Shown piece after piece: positions 1 to 7,461 of a DNA stretch of 64,000 nucleotides (positions are counted from its first letter, which is position 1; each line of letters opens with the position of its first letter). The notes beneath the pieces are model-generated. The model searched no databases. It was not told the DNA's origin and was given only the letters and a program-made list of their open reading frames with translations. The position numbers were made by a program, and so were the translations under genes. Origin of the DNA: UBA5109 sp038148755 (lineage in GTDB: Bacteria; Pseudomonadota; Gammaproteobacteria; Pseudomonadales; Pseudohongiellaceae); assembly GCA_038148755.1 (NCBI GenBank), contig JAYQWA010000001.1, positions 124,001 through 188,000 on the forward strand, written 5' to 3'.

Positions 1-950
1 TATTGGCGGGTGTCGTAACAATGATGCTGTTTGACATTCACTTTGGCACATCCTTTTTTAATGCCGCTGGGGGTGGTGACCCGGTGTTATTCCAGCATGT
101 TTTCTGGTTCTTCGGTCATCCTGAGGTTTACATCATGATTCTGCCTGCCTTCGGCATAGTTTCTGAAATTATTCCGACCTTTTCTCGTAAACGTTTGTTT
201 GGTTACGACTCCATGGTCTATGCAACTTCATCTATTGCGTTTTTGTCGTTTATTGTATGGGCGCATCATATGTTTACGGTTGGTATGCCTCTGGCCGGAG
301 AGTTATTCTTCATGTATTCCACGATGATAATTGCGGTGCCGACAGGAGTAAAAGTTTTCAACTGGATAAGCACTATGTTTAAGGGATCTATTTCTTTTGA
401 AGTGCCTATGCTGTTTGCTATTTCTTTCGTGGTGTTGTTCACCTTTGGTGGGTTTACTGGCTTGATGCTATCTATTGCGCCTGCAGATTTTCAGTATCAC
501 GATACTTATTTTGTTGTGGCCCACTTTCATTATGTGCTAGTTCCTGGAGCTGTATTTTCAATTATGGCGGCAGTCTATTACTGGCTGCCTAAATGGACCG
601 GGAATATGTACGATGAAACCTTAGGCAAACTGCACTTCTGGTTATCTTTTGTTGGCATAAACATTTTGTTTTTCCCTCAACACTTTTTAGGGTTGGCAGG
701 CATGCCCCGCCGTATCCCGGATTACGCTCTACAGTTTGCTGACTTTAATATGGTTTCCAGTATAGGCGCCTTCCTTTTTGGTTTTTCACAGTTATTGTTT
801 GTGTTTGTTGTGATCAAGTGTGTGCGAGTCGGCAAAAAAGCAACTGACGAGGTTTGGGATGGTTCTCATGGTCTGGAGTGGACGGTTCCATCACCTGCTC
901 CTTACCATACTTTCACAACACCTCCGTCTATCCCGGAAGGTTCTCATTAA
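1..950 (+). CDS. ctaD: Cytochrome c oxidase subunit I (5' truncated by window edge)
   Basis: This is the C-terminal two thirds of the haem-copper oxidase catalytic subunit, an inner-membrane protein that reduces O2 and pumps protons. The reading frame is open to the first base, so the true start lies upstream of the window. Visible motifs are GHPEVY (the CuB histidine and its cross-linked tyrosine), AHHMF (two further CuB histidines), the K-channel lysine in PTGVKVFNW, and VVAHFHYVL, which carries the haem a3 and haem a ligands. The Tyr in GHPEVY and the K-channel Lys mark an A-type (aa3) enzyme. It ends in TAA 30 nt before ctaG, in the usual order coxB-ctaD-ctaG-coxC, although coxB is not in view. 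Assignment as subunit I is secure; a quinol oxidase is unlikely given the ctaG and coxC neighbours. Confidence 0.98.
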   Translation, partial: LAGVVTMMLFDIHFGTSFFNAAGGGDPVLFQHVFWFFGHPEVYIMILPAFGIVSEIIPTFSRKRLFGYDSMVYATSSIAFLSFIVWAHHMFTVGMPLAGELFFMYSTMIIAVPTGVKVFNWISTMFKGSISFEVPMLFAISFVVLFTFGGFTGLMLSIAPADFQYHDTYFVVAHFHYVLVPGAVFSIMAAVYYWLPKWTGNMYDETLGKLHFWLSFVGINILFFPQHFLGLAGMPRRIPDYALQFADFNMVSSIGAFLFGFSQLLFVFVVIKCVRVGKKATDEVWDGSHGLEWTVPSPAPYHTFTTPPSIPEGSH

Positions 951-980
951 GGCCTGCTGAAAAGATAAGGTTTAAGAGTA

Positions 981-1556
981 ATGAGCGAACAAGTTAAACA
1001 GGAAAGTCAGACACCGCAGAACAATAGCCGGTTGGTTTTAAAACTGTTGCTTGGTGCTGTTGGCATGTTTGGTTTTGGTTTTGCTCTGGTGCCGCTTTAT
1101 GATGTGTTTTGCGACATCACCGGTTTAAACGGAAAAACCGGCGGGCGTTATTCTTATGAAGCTGTTGAGGTGGAAGTTGATGAAGAGCGCCTGGTGACAG
1201 TCCAGTTCAGAGCGATGAATAATGCAAACATGTCTTGGCAGTTTGAGCCGGTTGAAAGCCAGGTGCAGGTGCATCCGGGTGAGCTGACTGAGGTTATGTT
1301 TTACGCTCGTAATCCTAGCTCCAGTACGATTGTCGGGCAGGCTGTTCCCAGTGTATCGCCTTTCAGAGCGGCAGATTATTTGCACAAGACAGAATGTTTC
1401 TGCTTTAGCCAGCAGACATTGATGGCAGGGGAAGATATCAACATGCCTCTGTTGTTTTTTATTGACCAGGACATTCCAGAGGATGTTACCAAATTGACGC
1501 TGTCATATACCCTCTTCGATGTTACGGCAAATTTTCAGCAGGCTGCTAGCCTTTAA
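981..1556 (+). CDS. ctaG: Cytochrome c oxidase assembly protein CtaG/Cox11
   Basis: Copper chaperone that delivers Cu to the CuB site of subunit I. The 191-residue protein has one N-terminal membrane segment (about residues 20-42), followed by the family hallmark CDITGLNGKTGG and a periplasmic beta-sandwich domain. The copper-binding pair is in ECFCFSQQTL, the conserved C-F-C motif of Cox11. The ATG lies 30 nt after the ctaD stop and 84 nt before coxC, in the arrangement common in proteobacteria. Length and motifs are normal for the family. I see no independent promoter and infer cotranscription with ctaD. Confidence 0.97.
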   Translation: MSEQVKQESQTPQNNSRLVLKLLLGAVGMFGFGFALVPLYDVFCDITGLNGKTGGRYSYEAVEVEVDEERLVTVQFRAMNNANMSWQFEPVESQVQVHPGELTEVMFYARNPSSSTIVGQAVPSVSPFRAADYLHKTECFCFSQQTLMAGEDINMPLLFFIDQDIPEDVTKLTLSYTLFDVTANFQQAASL

Positions 1557-1640
1557 TCTGTATTCGGTAGATATTTATCAATCAAATAGTTAGTAAGAGT
1601 CAGTTAATAAAAAATAGTAAATAAAAGGTGGAATGCTTTA

Positions 1641-2567
1641 ATGGCAACAGAAAATAGTAATATCACATATGAAACATACTACGTTCCGGAACAGTCTAAA
1701 TTTCCGATTTGGGCGTCTATTGGTTTGGGCCTGTTTATATATGGCCTTGCCAATGTGCTGAATGATATAAAAGCCGACAACAGCACAGGTGTATCCATAG
1801 TGATGGCAATACTTGGATTTGCAGTCTTTGGAGTGATCTTGTTTAACTGGTTTGGTACCAGCATTCGTGAAAACCACCAGGGTTTACCCAGCGCACAGTT
1901 AAAGCGTTCATATGTGCTGGGCATGTACTGGTTTATATTTTCTGAAGTTATGTTCTTTGCCGCATTCTTTGGTGCGTTATTTTATGTGCGCCAGTGGACT
2001 GTGCCTTGGCTGGGAGGCGAGGGTGATAAAGGCATCACCAATATGCTATGGCCTGAATTCGAAGCAGTTTGGCCTGTCATCGCCAACCCTAATGAAGCAG
2101 TATTTGAGCCACCACATGAATCTATGGCATGGCGTGGCTGGGGTGAGGCTCTAGGTTACTTGCCGCTTTGGAATACCATTATTCTGTTAAGCTCAAGTGT
2201 GACTGTACATTTTGCCCACGTCGGGCTGAAAAACAACAAGCGCAAGCAGTTAATTAGTTGGTTATCATTTACAGTCTTGCTGGGCATTGTGTTCATCTTC
2301 CTGCAGGCAGAAGAGTATATAGAGGCTTATCATGAGCTTGGTTTAACTTTAAATTCAGGTATTTATGGCTCAACCTTTTTCCTGTTAACGGGTTTTCACG
2401 GTTTCCATGTAACCTTGGGAGCATTTATGCTTGCAATAATGCTGGCTCGCTCAATTAAAGGGCACTTTAAACCTGAAGATCACTTTGGGTTTGAGGCAGC
2501 ATCTTGGTATTGGCACTTTGTTGATGTAGTTTGGGTGTGCCTCTTCTTCTTTGTATATCTACTTTAG
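1641..2567 (+). CDS. coxC: Cytochrome c oxidase subunit III
   Basis: Third core subunit of the aa3 oxidase, a multi-spanning membrane protein that stabilises the catalytic subunit. The 308-residue sequence has about seven hydrophobic segments and the family signatures REGxHQG-like IRENHQGLP (near residue 75), a central GFHGFHV and the C-terminal ASWYWHFVDVVWVCLFF, all typical of CoxC. An extra hydrophilic stretch of about 50 residues (WLGGEGDKGITN to MAWRGWGEA) separates early helices, as in many gammaproteobacterial homologues. A purine-rich AAGGTGG precedes the ATG. It is the last plus-strand gene of this segment and is followed by a convergent DUF2909 gene. Confidence 0.97.
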   Translation: MATENSNITYETYYVPEQSKFPIWASIGLGLFIYGLANVLNDIKADNSTGVSIVMAILGFAVFGVILFNWFGTSIRENHQGLPSAQLKRSYVLGMYWFIFSEVMFFAAFFGALFYVRQWTVPWLGGEGDKGITNMLWPEFEAVWPVIANPNEAVFEPPHESMAWRGWGEALGYLPLWNTIILLSSSVTVHFAHVGLKNNKRKQLISWLSFTVLLGIVFIFLQAEEYIEAYHELGLTLNSGIYGSTFFLLTGFHGFHVTLGAFMLAIMLARSIKGHFKPEDHFGFEAASWYWHFVDVVWVCLFFFVYLL

Positions 2568-2758
2568 GAAGTCTAAAAAGGGCTTGCGTCTTTTCCCGTC
2601 AGCCTTTGTTGCTTAAGTACTCAGTCAGTTACGTATAAGGTCATACACGCCTTCCCTGCGTGCTTAAGCGCCTCGGCTGCCAGCAAAATCCGCTAAGCCC
2701 TAAGCTGCAAAGAAGTTTTTAATCAGTCAGTTAATTTATAGTGCTTGAGTTAAACCAT
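2568..2758. other. Convergent intergenic region, no gene or clear terminator
   Basis: These 191 bp lie between the convergent coxC and DUF2909 genes. I find no open frame with family signal and no compact GC stem followed by a T run. AGGGCTTGCG near 2580 and CGCTAAGCCCT near 2692 form an imperfect long-range inverted repeat about 100 nt apart. I give it no function. Confidence 0.4.
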
Positions 2759-2974
2759 TTAAGGGTTATACCACGGCGCACTGGGAGTTAGCTGGCCGGA
2801 CGCAACGCCGTAAACGATGCAAATCATCAGCAAGACGGCAAGTGTGACCCTGATGCCCAAGGCATACAAGGTGCGTTTTTGTTCATTTCCCTGATCTTTG
2901 AAAAAGAAAACTGCACCACTAAAGAGGCTCGCGATTATCGCGAATAAAAGTATTATAATGATGACTTTTAACAC
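2759..2974 (-). CDS. DUF2909 twin-transmembrane protein
   Basis: A 71-residue protein with two hydrophobic helices (about residues 3-25 and 42-62). They are separated by a short polar loop, FFKDQGNEQKRTLYALGIR, and followed by a short tail ending in PWYNP. This two-helix form is the DUF2909 (twin transmembrane protein) family, almost always found antisense inside gammaproteobacterial cytochrome oxidase loci between coxC and SURF1, exactly as here. Its biochemical role is unknown to me; position suggests an oxidase-associated membrane factor. It diverges from the SURF1 gene with an 84-nt spacer that should hold both promoters. Confidence 0.85.
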   Translation of the reverse strand: MLKVIIIILLFAIIASLFSGAVFFFKDQGNEQKRTLYALGIRVTLAVLLMICIVYGVASGQLTPSAPWYNP

Positions 2975-3058
2975 TCTAGGTTCTCACTAATATTTTTGTT
3001 GCTGGCTTAAGATATGCATATTAGCAGAGTAGGTCACTCGAGAACATAAAGCCGCTTT

Positions 3059-3820
3059 ATGCTGACACGGATAAAACATTATCACTTCGACTGGAAGCTT
3101 AGTTTATTTACCCTGCTTCTTTTCCCGGCATTAGTGCGTCTTGGCTTTTGGCAGCTGGAAAGAGAGCAGGAAAAACTAACGCTGCAGTCTCTTTATGACA
3201 GCAGACAAAGCGCTGAAGTGGTAAGCCTATCTTCTTTGGATGAAACAAGCGACTTGCAGTATTTGCCGGTTAAACTTCAGGGAAATTTTGATAACGAGCA
3301 CAATTTTCTGCTCGACAACAAAATATTTGAAGGACAGGTAGGTTTTGAGGTACTGACACCTTTTTATACAAGTGAGGGCTTGTTGGTAATGGTTAATCGC
3401 GGCTGGATTGCCCAGAATGAATACCGCGAAATATTGCCTCAGCTTAAAGAAGTCTCGGGCGAAATTGAATTACAGGGGAAAGTTTATGTTCCGCTCGGGG
3501 AACAATTTATGTTGGGTGTTGAAGATCAGAAAAGCAACTGGCCTCGGGTAATACAAAGCCTGGATATTGAGAATATGATTGCAACTTATAATCCAGGAGC
3601 AGAATACTTTTCTTATAGTGTGAGACTTGATGCTTTGCAGCCCGGCGTATATGTCAGAAACTGGCCGGTAATATCAACCTCCCCGGAAAAACATCGCGGT
3701 TATGCAATCCAGTGGTTTACCATGGCGACAGTCTTATTATTACTTTATCTTTATATAAGCACAAAAGTTGAGACAGAAAATAGGGCTGTTAATAGCACAA
3801 AAAAAGAAGGAGCAGCTTAG
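3059..3820 (+). CDS. SURF1 family cytochrome oxidase assembly protein
   Basis: Inner-membrane factor needed for haem a insertion into subunit I. The 253-residue protein shows the SURF1 layout: an N-terminal helix (about 14-32) ending in the conserved RLGFWQLEREQEK, a large periplasmic domain containing FLLDNK and VMVNRGWI, and a C-terminal helix preceded by HRGYAIQWFTMA. All are hallmark SURF1 elements. The ATG at 3059 gives the normal N-terminus. The stop at 3820 is followed after 1 nt by the TTG of the next gene, so the two are translationally close and belong to a SURF1-ctaA-ctaB-sco operon. Confidence 0.95.
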   Translation: MLTRIKHYHFDWKLSLFTLLLFPALVRLGFWQLEREQEKLTLQSLYDSRQSAEVVSLSSLDETSDLQYLPVKLQGNFDNEHNFLLDNKIFEGQVGFEVLTPFYTSEGLLVMVNRGWIAQNEYREILPQLKEVSGEIELQGKVYVPLGEQFMLGVEDQKSNWPRVIQSLDIENMIATYNPGAEYFSYSVRLDALQPGVYVRNWPVISTSPEKHRGYAIQWFTMATVLLLLYLYISTKVETENRAVNSTKKEGAA

Positions 3821-3821
3821 C

Positions 3822-4463
3822 TTGAATAAAGATAAATTAAAATTGACCTTACTACTGGTCACTATAATTTTGCCGATAAGCCTGGCAACCTTATCATTTT
3901 ATCTTTATCAAGGGAGAGGCGTCGGTGCTACGACAAATAATGGTGTTTTGATTTCGCCGATAGTGGATATTACTGAGTTTGCTCTGGAGAACCTCGATGG
4001 CACAGTGGCTTTTCAATCGTTTGAAGCTTTGGTCGCAGAGGTCGATGCCGTGGACTATGAGCCGCGGCCATGGTCTTTAATTTTTTTAGGAACAGATAAT
4101 TGCGACGAACGCTGTGGTGACAGGCTGTTCTATCTCAGGCAGTTACACCGACTGCTAGGTGCAGACGAAGGCAGGGTTGCGCGTTACTATGTAAATGCAG
4201 GTGAAAGTAAGACTTTTGAAGTAAATACTCAAAGCATGTTTAATGAAGCATTCCCTGCATTAAAAAAGGTATATAGCCGGACTGATATTTTATTGAATAT
4301 GCTTGCAGCTATAATACCTGAAGGGGTAAACCCGATAACAGATCATTATATTTTTGTAGCAGACCCTCTGGGTAACGTGATGATGTATTTTACGCCGGAA
4401 AATACACCGGATGAAATTTTGGAAGATCTTGAGAAGCTGCTGGATCGATCTAGTTTAGGATAA
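3822..4463 (+). CDS. SCO-like membrane-anchored thioredoxin-fold protein
   Basis: A 213-residue protein with one N-terminal membrane helix (about 8-30) and a periplasmic domain with CDERC (C94, C98 from this start). This is the same CxxxC spacing as SCO copper chaperones, followed near residue 180 by DHYIFVADPLGN, which resembles the SCO His-plus-NPxG region. I choose the TTG at 3822 because AAGGAG (3807-3812) sits 9 nt upstream; an ATG at 3768 would overlap SURF1 by 53 nt and has no such signal. Genes of this kind often sit between SURF1 and ctaA in gammaproteobacteria and are annotated as cytochrome oxidase-associated proteins of unknown function. A second CxxxC redox or copper factor for CuA assembly is my inference. 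Confidence 0.75.
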   Translation: MNKDKLKLTLLLVTIILPISLATLSFYLYQGRGVGATTNNGVLISPIVDITEFALENLDGTVAFQSFEALVAEVDAVDYEPRPWSLIFLGTDNCDERCGDRLFYLRQLHRLLGADEGRVARYYVNAGESKTFEVNTQSMFNEAFPALKKVYSRTDILLNMLAAIIPEGVNPITDHYIFVADPLGNVMMYFTPENTPDEILEDLEKLLDRSSLG

Positions 4464-4477
4464 CGACCAGGTTAAAA

Positions 4478-5503
4478 ATGAAAAACCATAAACCGACATA
4501 TTATTTAACCTTAAGCGCCACCCTATTAGCCGTGTGTGTTGTCGTGCTCGGCGCTTATACACGTTTGACTGATGCCGGCCTCGGCTGCCCTGACTGGCCC
4601 GGTTGTTATGGCTTTATGTGGATGCCGGAAACGGCCGATGAGATTGTTCAGGCTGAGGAACTTTACCCGCATGCTCCTTTTGAGGCAGAAAAAGCCTGGC
4701 CTGAGATGGTGCATCGTTATTTTGCAAGCAGCCTGGGCTTCTTCATTATTCTTATTAACTTTTTTAACTGGAAGCACAGAACCCGTTTTGACCAGCCTAC
4801 TAAATTACCGGCTTTTTTGCTGGCATTGGTTATACTGCAGGGTTTATTTGGTATGTGGACAGTAACTTTAAACCTTTGGCCACAAGTTGTAACTTTACAT
4901 TTACTTGGAGGATTTACGACTCTAAGTTTGCTTTGGTTATTAAGCTTAAGACTGGATAATCGCCCCTGGCCACAGCCCACGGTTCCAATACAGTATTGGG
5001 TAGGGTTAAAACCATTTGCAAAAATTGCGATGGTTTTGCTTATTTTCCAAATAGCTTTAGGTGGCTGGCTTAGTTCAAACTATGCAGCCTTGGCCTGTCC
5101 GGACTTCCCAACCTGCCAGAATCAATTGGTGCCGGAGATGGACTTTGCCAGCGGCTTTAATGTTTTTCAGGATATAGGGCCGAATTATCTTGGCGGACAA
5201 ATGGATGGAGAAGCGCGAGTTGCCATTCATGTCACTCACAGGATCGGCGCATTAGTTGTGACTTTTTTTATGTTGTTTCTAATCATTAGGCTGTATCGGT
5301 GTCATGGCAACACGCCTTTAAAAGGCCTAACCCATATACTAAGCACTTTGCTGGTAATTCAGGTTGGTCTGGGCATAAGTAACGTGATCTGGTCTCTGCC
5401 CCTTTGGGTGGCGGTTGCCCATAACGCCTTTGGGGCATTTCTGTTGTTAGGATTGGTAACTTTGAATTACCGTTTACATAAAAGCACGGTGGCGATGATC
5501 TGA
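4478..5503 (+). CDS. ctaA: Haem A synthase (COX15/CtaA)
   Basis: Oxidises the C8 methyl of haem O to the formyl group of haem A in the inner membrane. The 341-residue protein has eight predicted helices in two halves. Four histidines sit in the helical motifs MVHRYFAS, TLHLLGG, HVTHRIGA and AHNAFGA. Two extracytoplasmic cysteine pairs, CPDWPGC and CPDFPTC, follow conserved helices; TRLTDAGLGCPDWPGC is the N-terminal signature. It lies 14 nt after the SCO-like gene and 2 nt before ctaB, so haem O synthesis and oxidation are encoded together. Length is normal. Confidence 0.96.
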   Translation: MKNHKPTYYLTLSATLLAVCVVVLGAYTRLTDAGLGCPDWPGCYGFMWMPETADEIVQAEELYPHAPFEAEKAWPEMVHRYFASSLGFFIILINFFNWKHRTRFDQPTKLPAFLLALVILQGLFGMWTVTLNLWPQVVTLHLLGGFTTLSLLWLLSLRLDNRPWPQPTVPIQYWVGLKPFAKIAMVLLIFQIALGGWLSSNYAALACPDFPTCQNQLVPEMDFASGFNVFQDIGPNYLGGQMDGEARVAIHVTHRIGALVVTFFMLFLIIRLYRCHGNTPLKGLTHILSTLLVIQVGLGISNVIWSLPLWVAVAHNAFGAFLLLGLVTLNYRLHKSTVAMI

Positions 5504-5505
5504 CG

Positions 5506-6411
5506 ATGACTGACCTGAGCATTGACAAAAACATGGGCAAGAGCATGCATAAAAAAGCGTCCTGGCGTGACTATTATGAAATGTGCAAGCCACGTGTAGT
5601 GATGATGATGATTGCAACATCACTGGTCGGGATGTTTCTGGCGGTACCAGGCATGGTGCCTGTTTCAGTGCTGATCTGGGGAAACCTGGGTATCGCTTTA
5701 GTTGCCAGTGCAGGAGCAGTGATCAATCATCTGATTGATCATCGAATTGACACCATCATGCAGCGTACTCTGAAACGCCCCATTCCTCAGGGTAAGGTTA
5801 CGCCACGGCAAGCGCTGATATTCGCTATGGCTATTTGCCTGCTGGGCATGCTTATTCTTGTATTTCTGGTAAATCCGCTATGCGCCTGGTTAACGCTGGC
5901 ATCGTTTATCGGTTATGCCATCATCTACACCGGTTATTTAAAAAGGGCAACGCCTCAAAATATTGTTATCGGAGGCTTGTCAGGCGCGATGCCGCCTCTG
6001 CTGGGTTGGACGGCAGTCACGGGATCAGTAGACCCAGGCGGCTTGTTGCTGGTTCTTATTATTTTTGCCTGGACGCCTCCGCATTTCTGGCCTTTAGCGA
6101 TACACCGCAAAAAAGACTATGCCAAAACCGATATCCCCATGTTGCCGGTCACCCATGGCGATGCTCTAACCAAGCTGCATTCCCTGCTCTATACCATCAT
6201 TATGTTAATAGTCAGCCTTCTGCCCTATCTAACGGGAATGAGTGGCATACTGTATCTGCTTGCAGCTTTGGTTCTGGGCCTGGGTTTTCTTTATCACTCA
6301 ATAGAGTTGATGATTGGCAGTAAACTGACTTCTGCGATGAAAACATTTCGTTATTCAATCTTTTACTTGCTCGCTCTTTTTGCCGCCTTATTAATTGACC
6401 ACTACCTTTAA
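5506..6411 (+). CDS. ctaB: Protohaem IX farnesyltransferase (haem O synthase)
   Basis: Transfers a farnesyl group to haem B to make haem O, the substrate of CtaA. It is a UbiA-superfamily polytopic membrane protein of 301 residues. The first Asp-rich prenyl-binding motif is NHLIDHRIDTIMQRT, followed by KRPIP; the second region is WTPPHFWPLAIHRKKDY, diagnostic of CtaB/CyoE. The ATG at 5506 is 2 nt from the ctaA stop, and the TAA abuts the ATG of the next gene with no gap. Such tight packing supports one transcript and probable translational coupling. Confidence 0.96.
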   Translation: MTDLSIDKNMGKSMHKKASWRDYYEMCKPRVVMMMIATSLVGMFLAVPGMVPVSVLIWGNLGIALVASAGAVINHLIDHRIDTIMQRTLKRPIPQGKVTPRQALIFAMAICLLGMLILVFLVNPLCAWLTLASFIGYAIIYTGYLKRATPQNIVIGGLSGAMPPLLGWTAVTGSVDPGGLLLVLIIFAWTPPHFWPLAIHRKKDYAKTDIPMLPVTHGDALTKLHSLLYTIIMLIVSLLPYLTGMSGILYLLAALVLGLGFLYHSIELMIGSKLTSAMKTFRYSIFYLLALFAALLIDHYL

Positions 6412-7053
6412 ATGAATAGACAAGTCGCCAATACGGTTATTTCCTGCGTTGCTTTTGTTGCGCTGGTGTTGGGTTTAACCCTTAACCGGATTTTGTCGCC
6501 AGCTGTGATGACCAATGAGCAGCTTTCTGAAAACGGCTTGTTTGTTTATGATGCGCCGCGCCGCATTAATGATTTTTCCTTAATTGACCATAATGATAAT
6601 CCGGTAAATCTTGAGCTTTTAAGGGGGAAATGGACATTAATATTTTTTGGTTATACCTATTGCCCCGATATTTGCCCGCTAACCATGGCAACGTTGAATC
6701 AGTTCAGCGGCTTGTTAGAGTCTGAAGGTGATTACGCCGAAGACACACAAGTGATTATGGTCAGTGTTGACCCGCAAAGAGATACCGTAGAAAAGTTAAG
6801 TGATTATGTTGGATTTTTTAACGATGATTATCTGGGCTTAACGGGAGAATACATTGATATTTTCAATCTGGCTTCCCAGCTTAACATTGCCTTTGCTTAT
6901 GTTCCTGGCGTTGGCGAGAATTATCTGGTCAGCCATAGCGGAGAGATCGCCCTGATTAATCCGAACGGCCATTTCCATGGCTTCTTCAAGGTTCCGCATG
7001 AGCCGGAAAAAATGGCTGAAAACTATGCTGTCGTGCGAGCTGCCTGGGACTGA
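6412..7053 (+). CDS. SCO1/SenC family copper chaperone
   Basis: Membrane-anchored periplasmic protein that metallates and reduces the CuA site of subunit II. The 213-residue sequence has an N-terminal helix (about 8-27), then the thioredoxin-like domain with GYTYCPDICPLT (C84 and C88, the copper ligands) and a distal histidine in YLVSHSGEIALI (H175). VSVDPQRDT is another conserved block. Its ATG directly follows the ctaB stop. It is the last gene of the oxidase operon and converges with the VOC gene; I see no T-tailed stem in the 23-nt gap. Together with the CxxxC protein at 3822, the locus encodes two SCO-like proteins. Confidence 0.95.
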   Translation: MNRQVANTVISCVAFVALVLGLTLNRILSPAVMTNEQLSENGLFVYDAPRRINDFSLIDHNDNPVNLELLRGKWTLIFFGYTYCPDICPLTMATLNQFSGLLESEGDYAEDTQVIMVSVDPQRDTVEKLSDYVGFFNDDYLGLTGEYIDIFNLASQLNIAFAYVPGVGENYLVSHSGEIALINPNGHFHGFFKVPHEPEKMAENYAVVRAAWD

Positions 7054-7076
7054 TAGATACGCCTGATTAAGCGTTA

Positions 7077-7436
7077 TCAAAGCACAAGGTCTGACCAGAC
7101 CCCGAATTCATTTCCTGCAGGTTCAATAAACTGGAAACGGCGACCGCCAGGGAAAGCAAAAAAGTCTTTCGTCATGTGACCACCGGCGGCAATAACTCTT
7201 AGCTGCGTTTCTTCCAGTGCCCTGCTGTAAAAAATGATCAGGTGCGAACCCGACGCTGTCGAAGCAGCAGGGTCTGCTTTATAAAAACCGCCATCAAGAC
7301 CTTCATTCGAAAAGGGCGTATAGTCCGGGCCGTAATCTTCAAATGTCCAACCAAAGGCCTCTGTAAAAAAGCGTTTACTTGCCGACAGATCCGCTGAAGC
7401 AAATTCAACATAATTTATTTTTTCATGCTGCTTCAT
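7077..7436 (-). CDS. VOC family (glyoxalase/bleomycin-resistance fold) protein
   Basis: A single-domain 119-residue protein. NYVEFASADLSASKRFFTEAFGW is the first beta-alpha unit of the vicinal-oxygen-chelate fold, followed by a GGFY-type strand and the C-terminal FAFPGGRRFQFIEPAGNEFGVW. The C-terminal Glu/His-type metal region ends FIEPAGNEF, common in small stand-alone VOC proteins of unknown substrate. It lies 25 nt downstream of the aldehyde dehydrogenase on the same strand, so it is probably cotranscribed. It is too short to be a type I extradiol dioxygenase. Function beyond the fold is not determinable from sequence. Confidence 0.85.
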   Translation of the reverse strand: MKQHEKINYVEFASADLSASKRFFTEAFGWTFEDYGPDYTPFSNEGLDGGFYKADPAASTASGSHLIIFYSRALEETQLRVIAAGGHMTKDFFAFPGGRRFQFIEPAGNEFGVWSDLVL

Positions 7437-7461
7437 TCAAAATGCTTTGTTCAAGGGCTGA

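Noticed and set aside
2578..2702. Long-range inverted repeat AGGGCTTGCG / CGCTAAGCCCT
   Set aside because: Imperfect, about 100 nt apart and without other structure; probably chance.
3768..3821. ATG 3768 as start of the SCO-like protein
   Set aside because: It overlaps SURF1 by 53 nt and lacks a ribosome site; TTG 3822 has AAGGAG at good spacing.
5835..6323. 162-codon open frame inside ctaB
   Set aside because: Out of frame within a clear haem O synthase gene and without any family motif; it is a by-product of the real coding sequence.
7077..7436. VOC protein as a type I extradiol dioxygenase of the aromatic cluster
   Set aside because: At 119 residues it is a single module; such dioxygenases are much longer and carry a clear His-His-Glu set.
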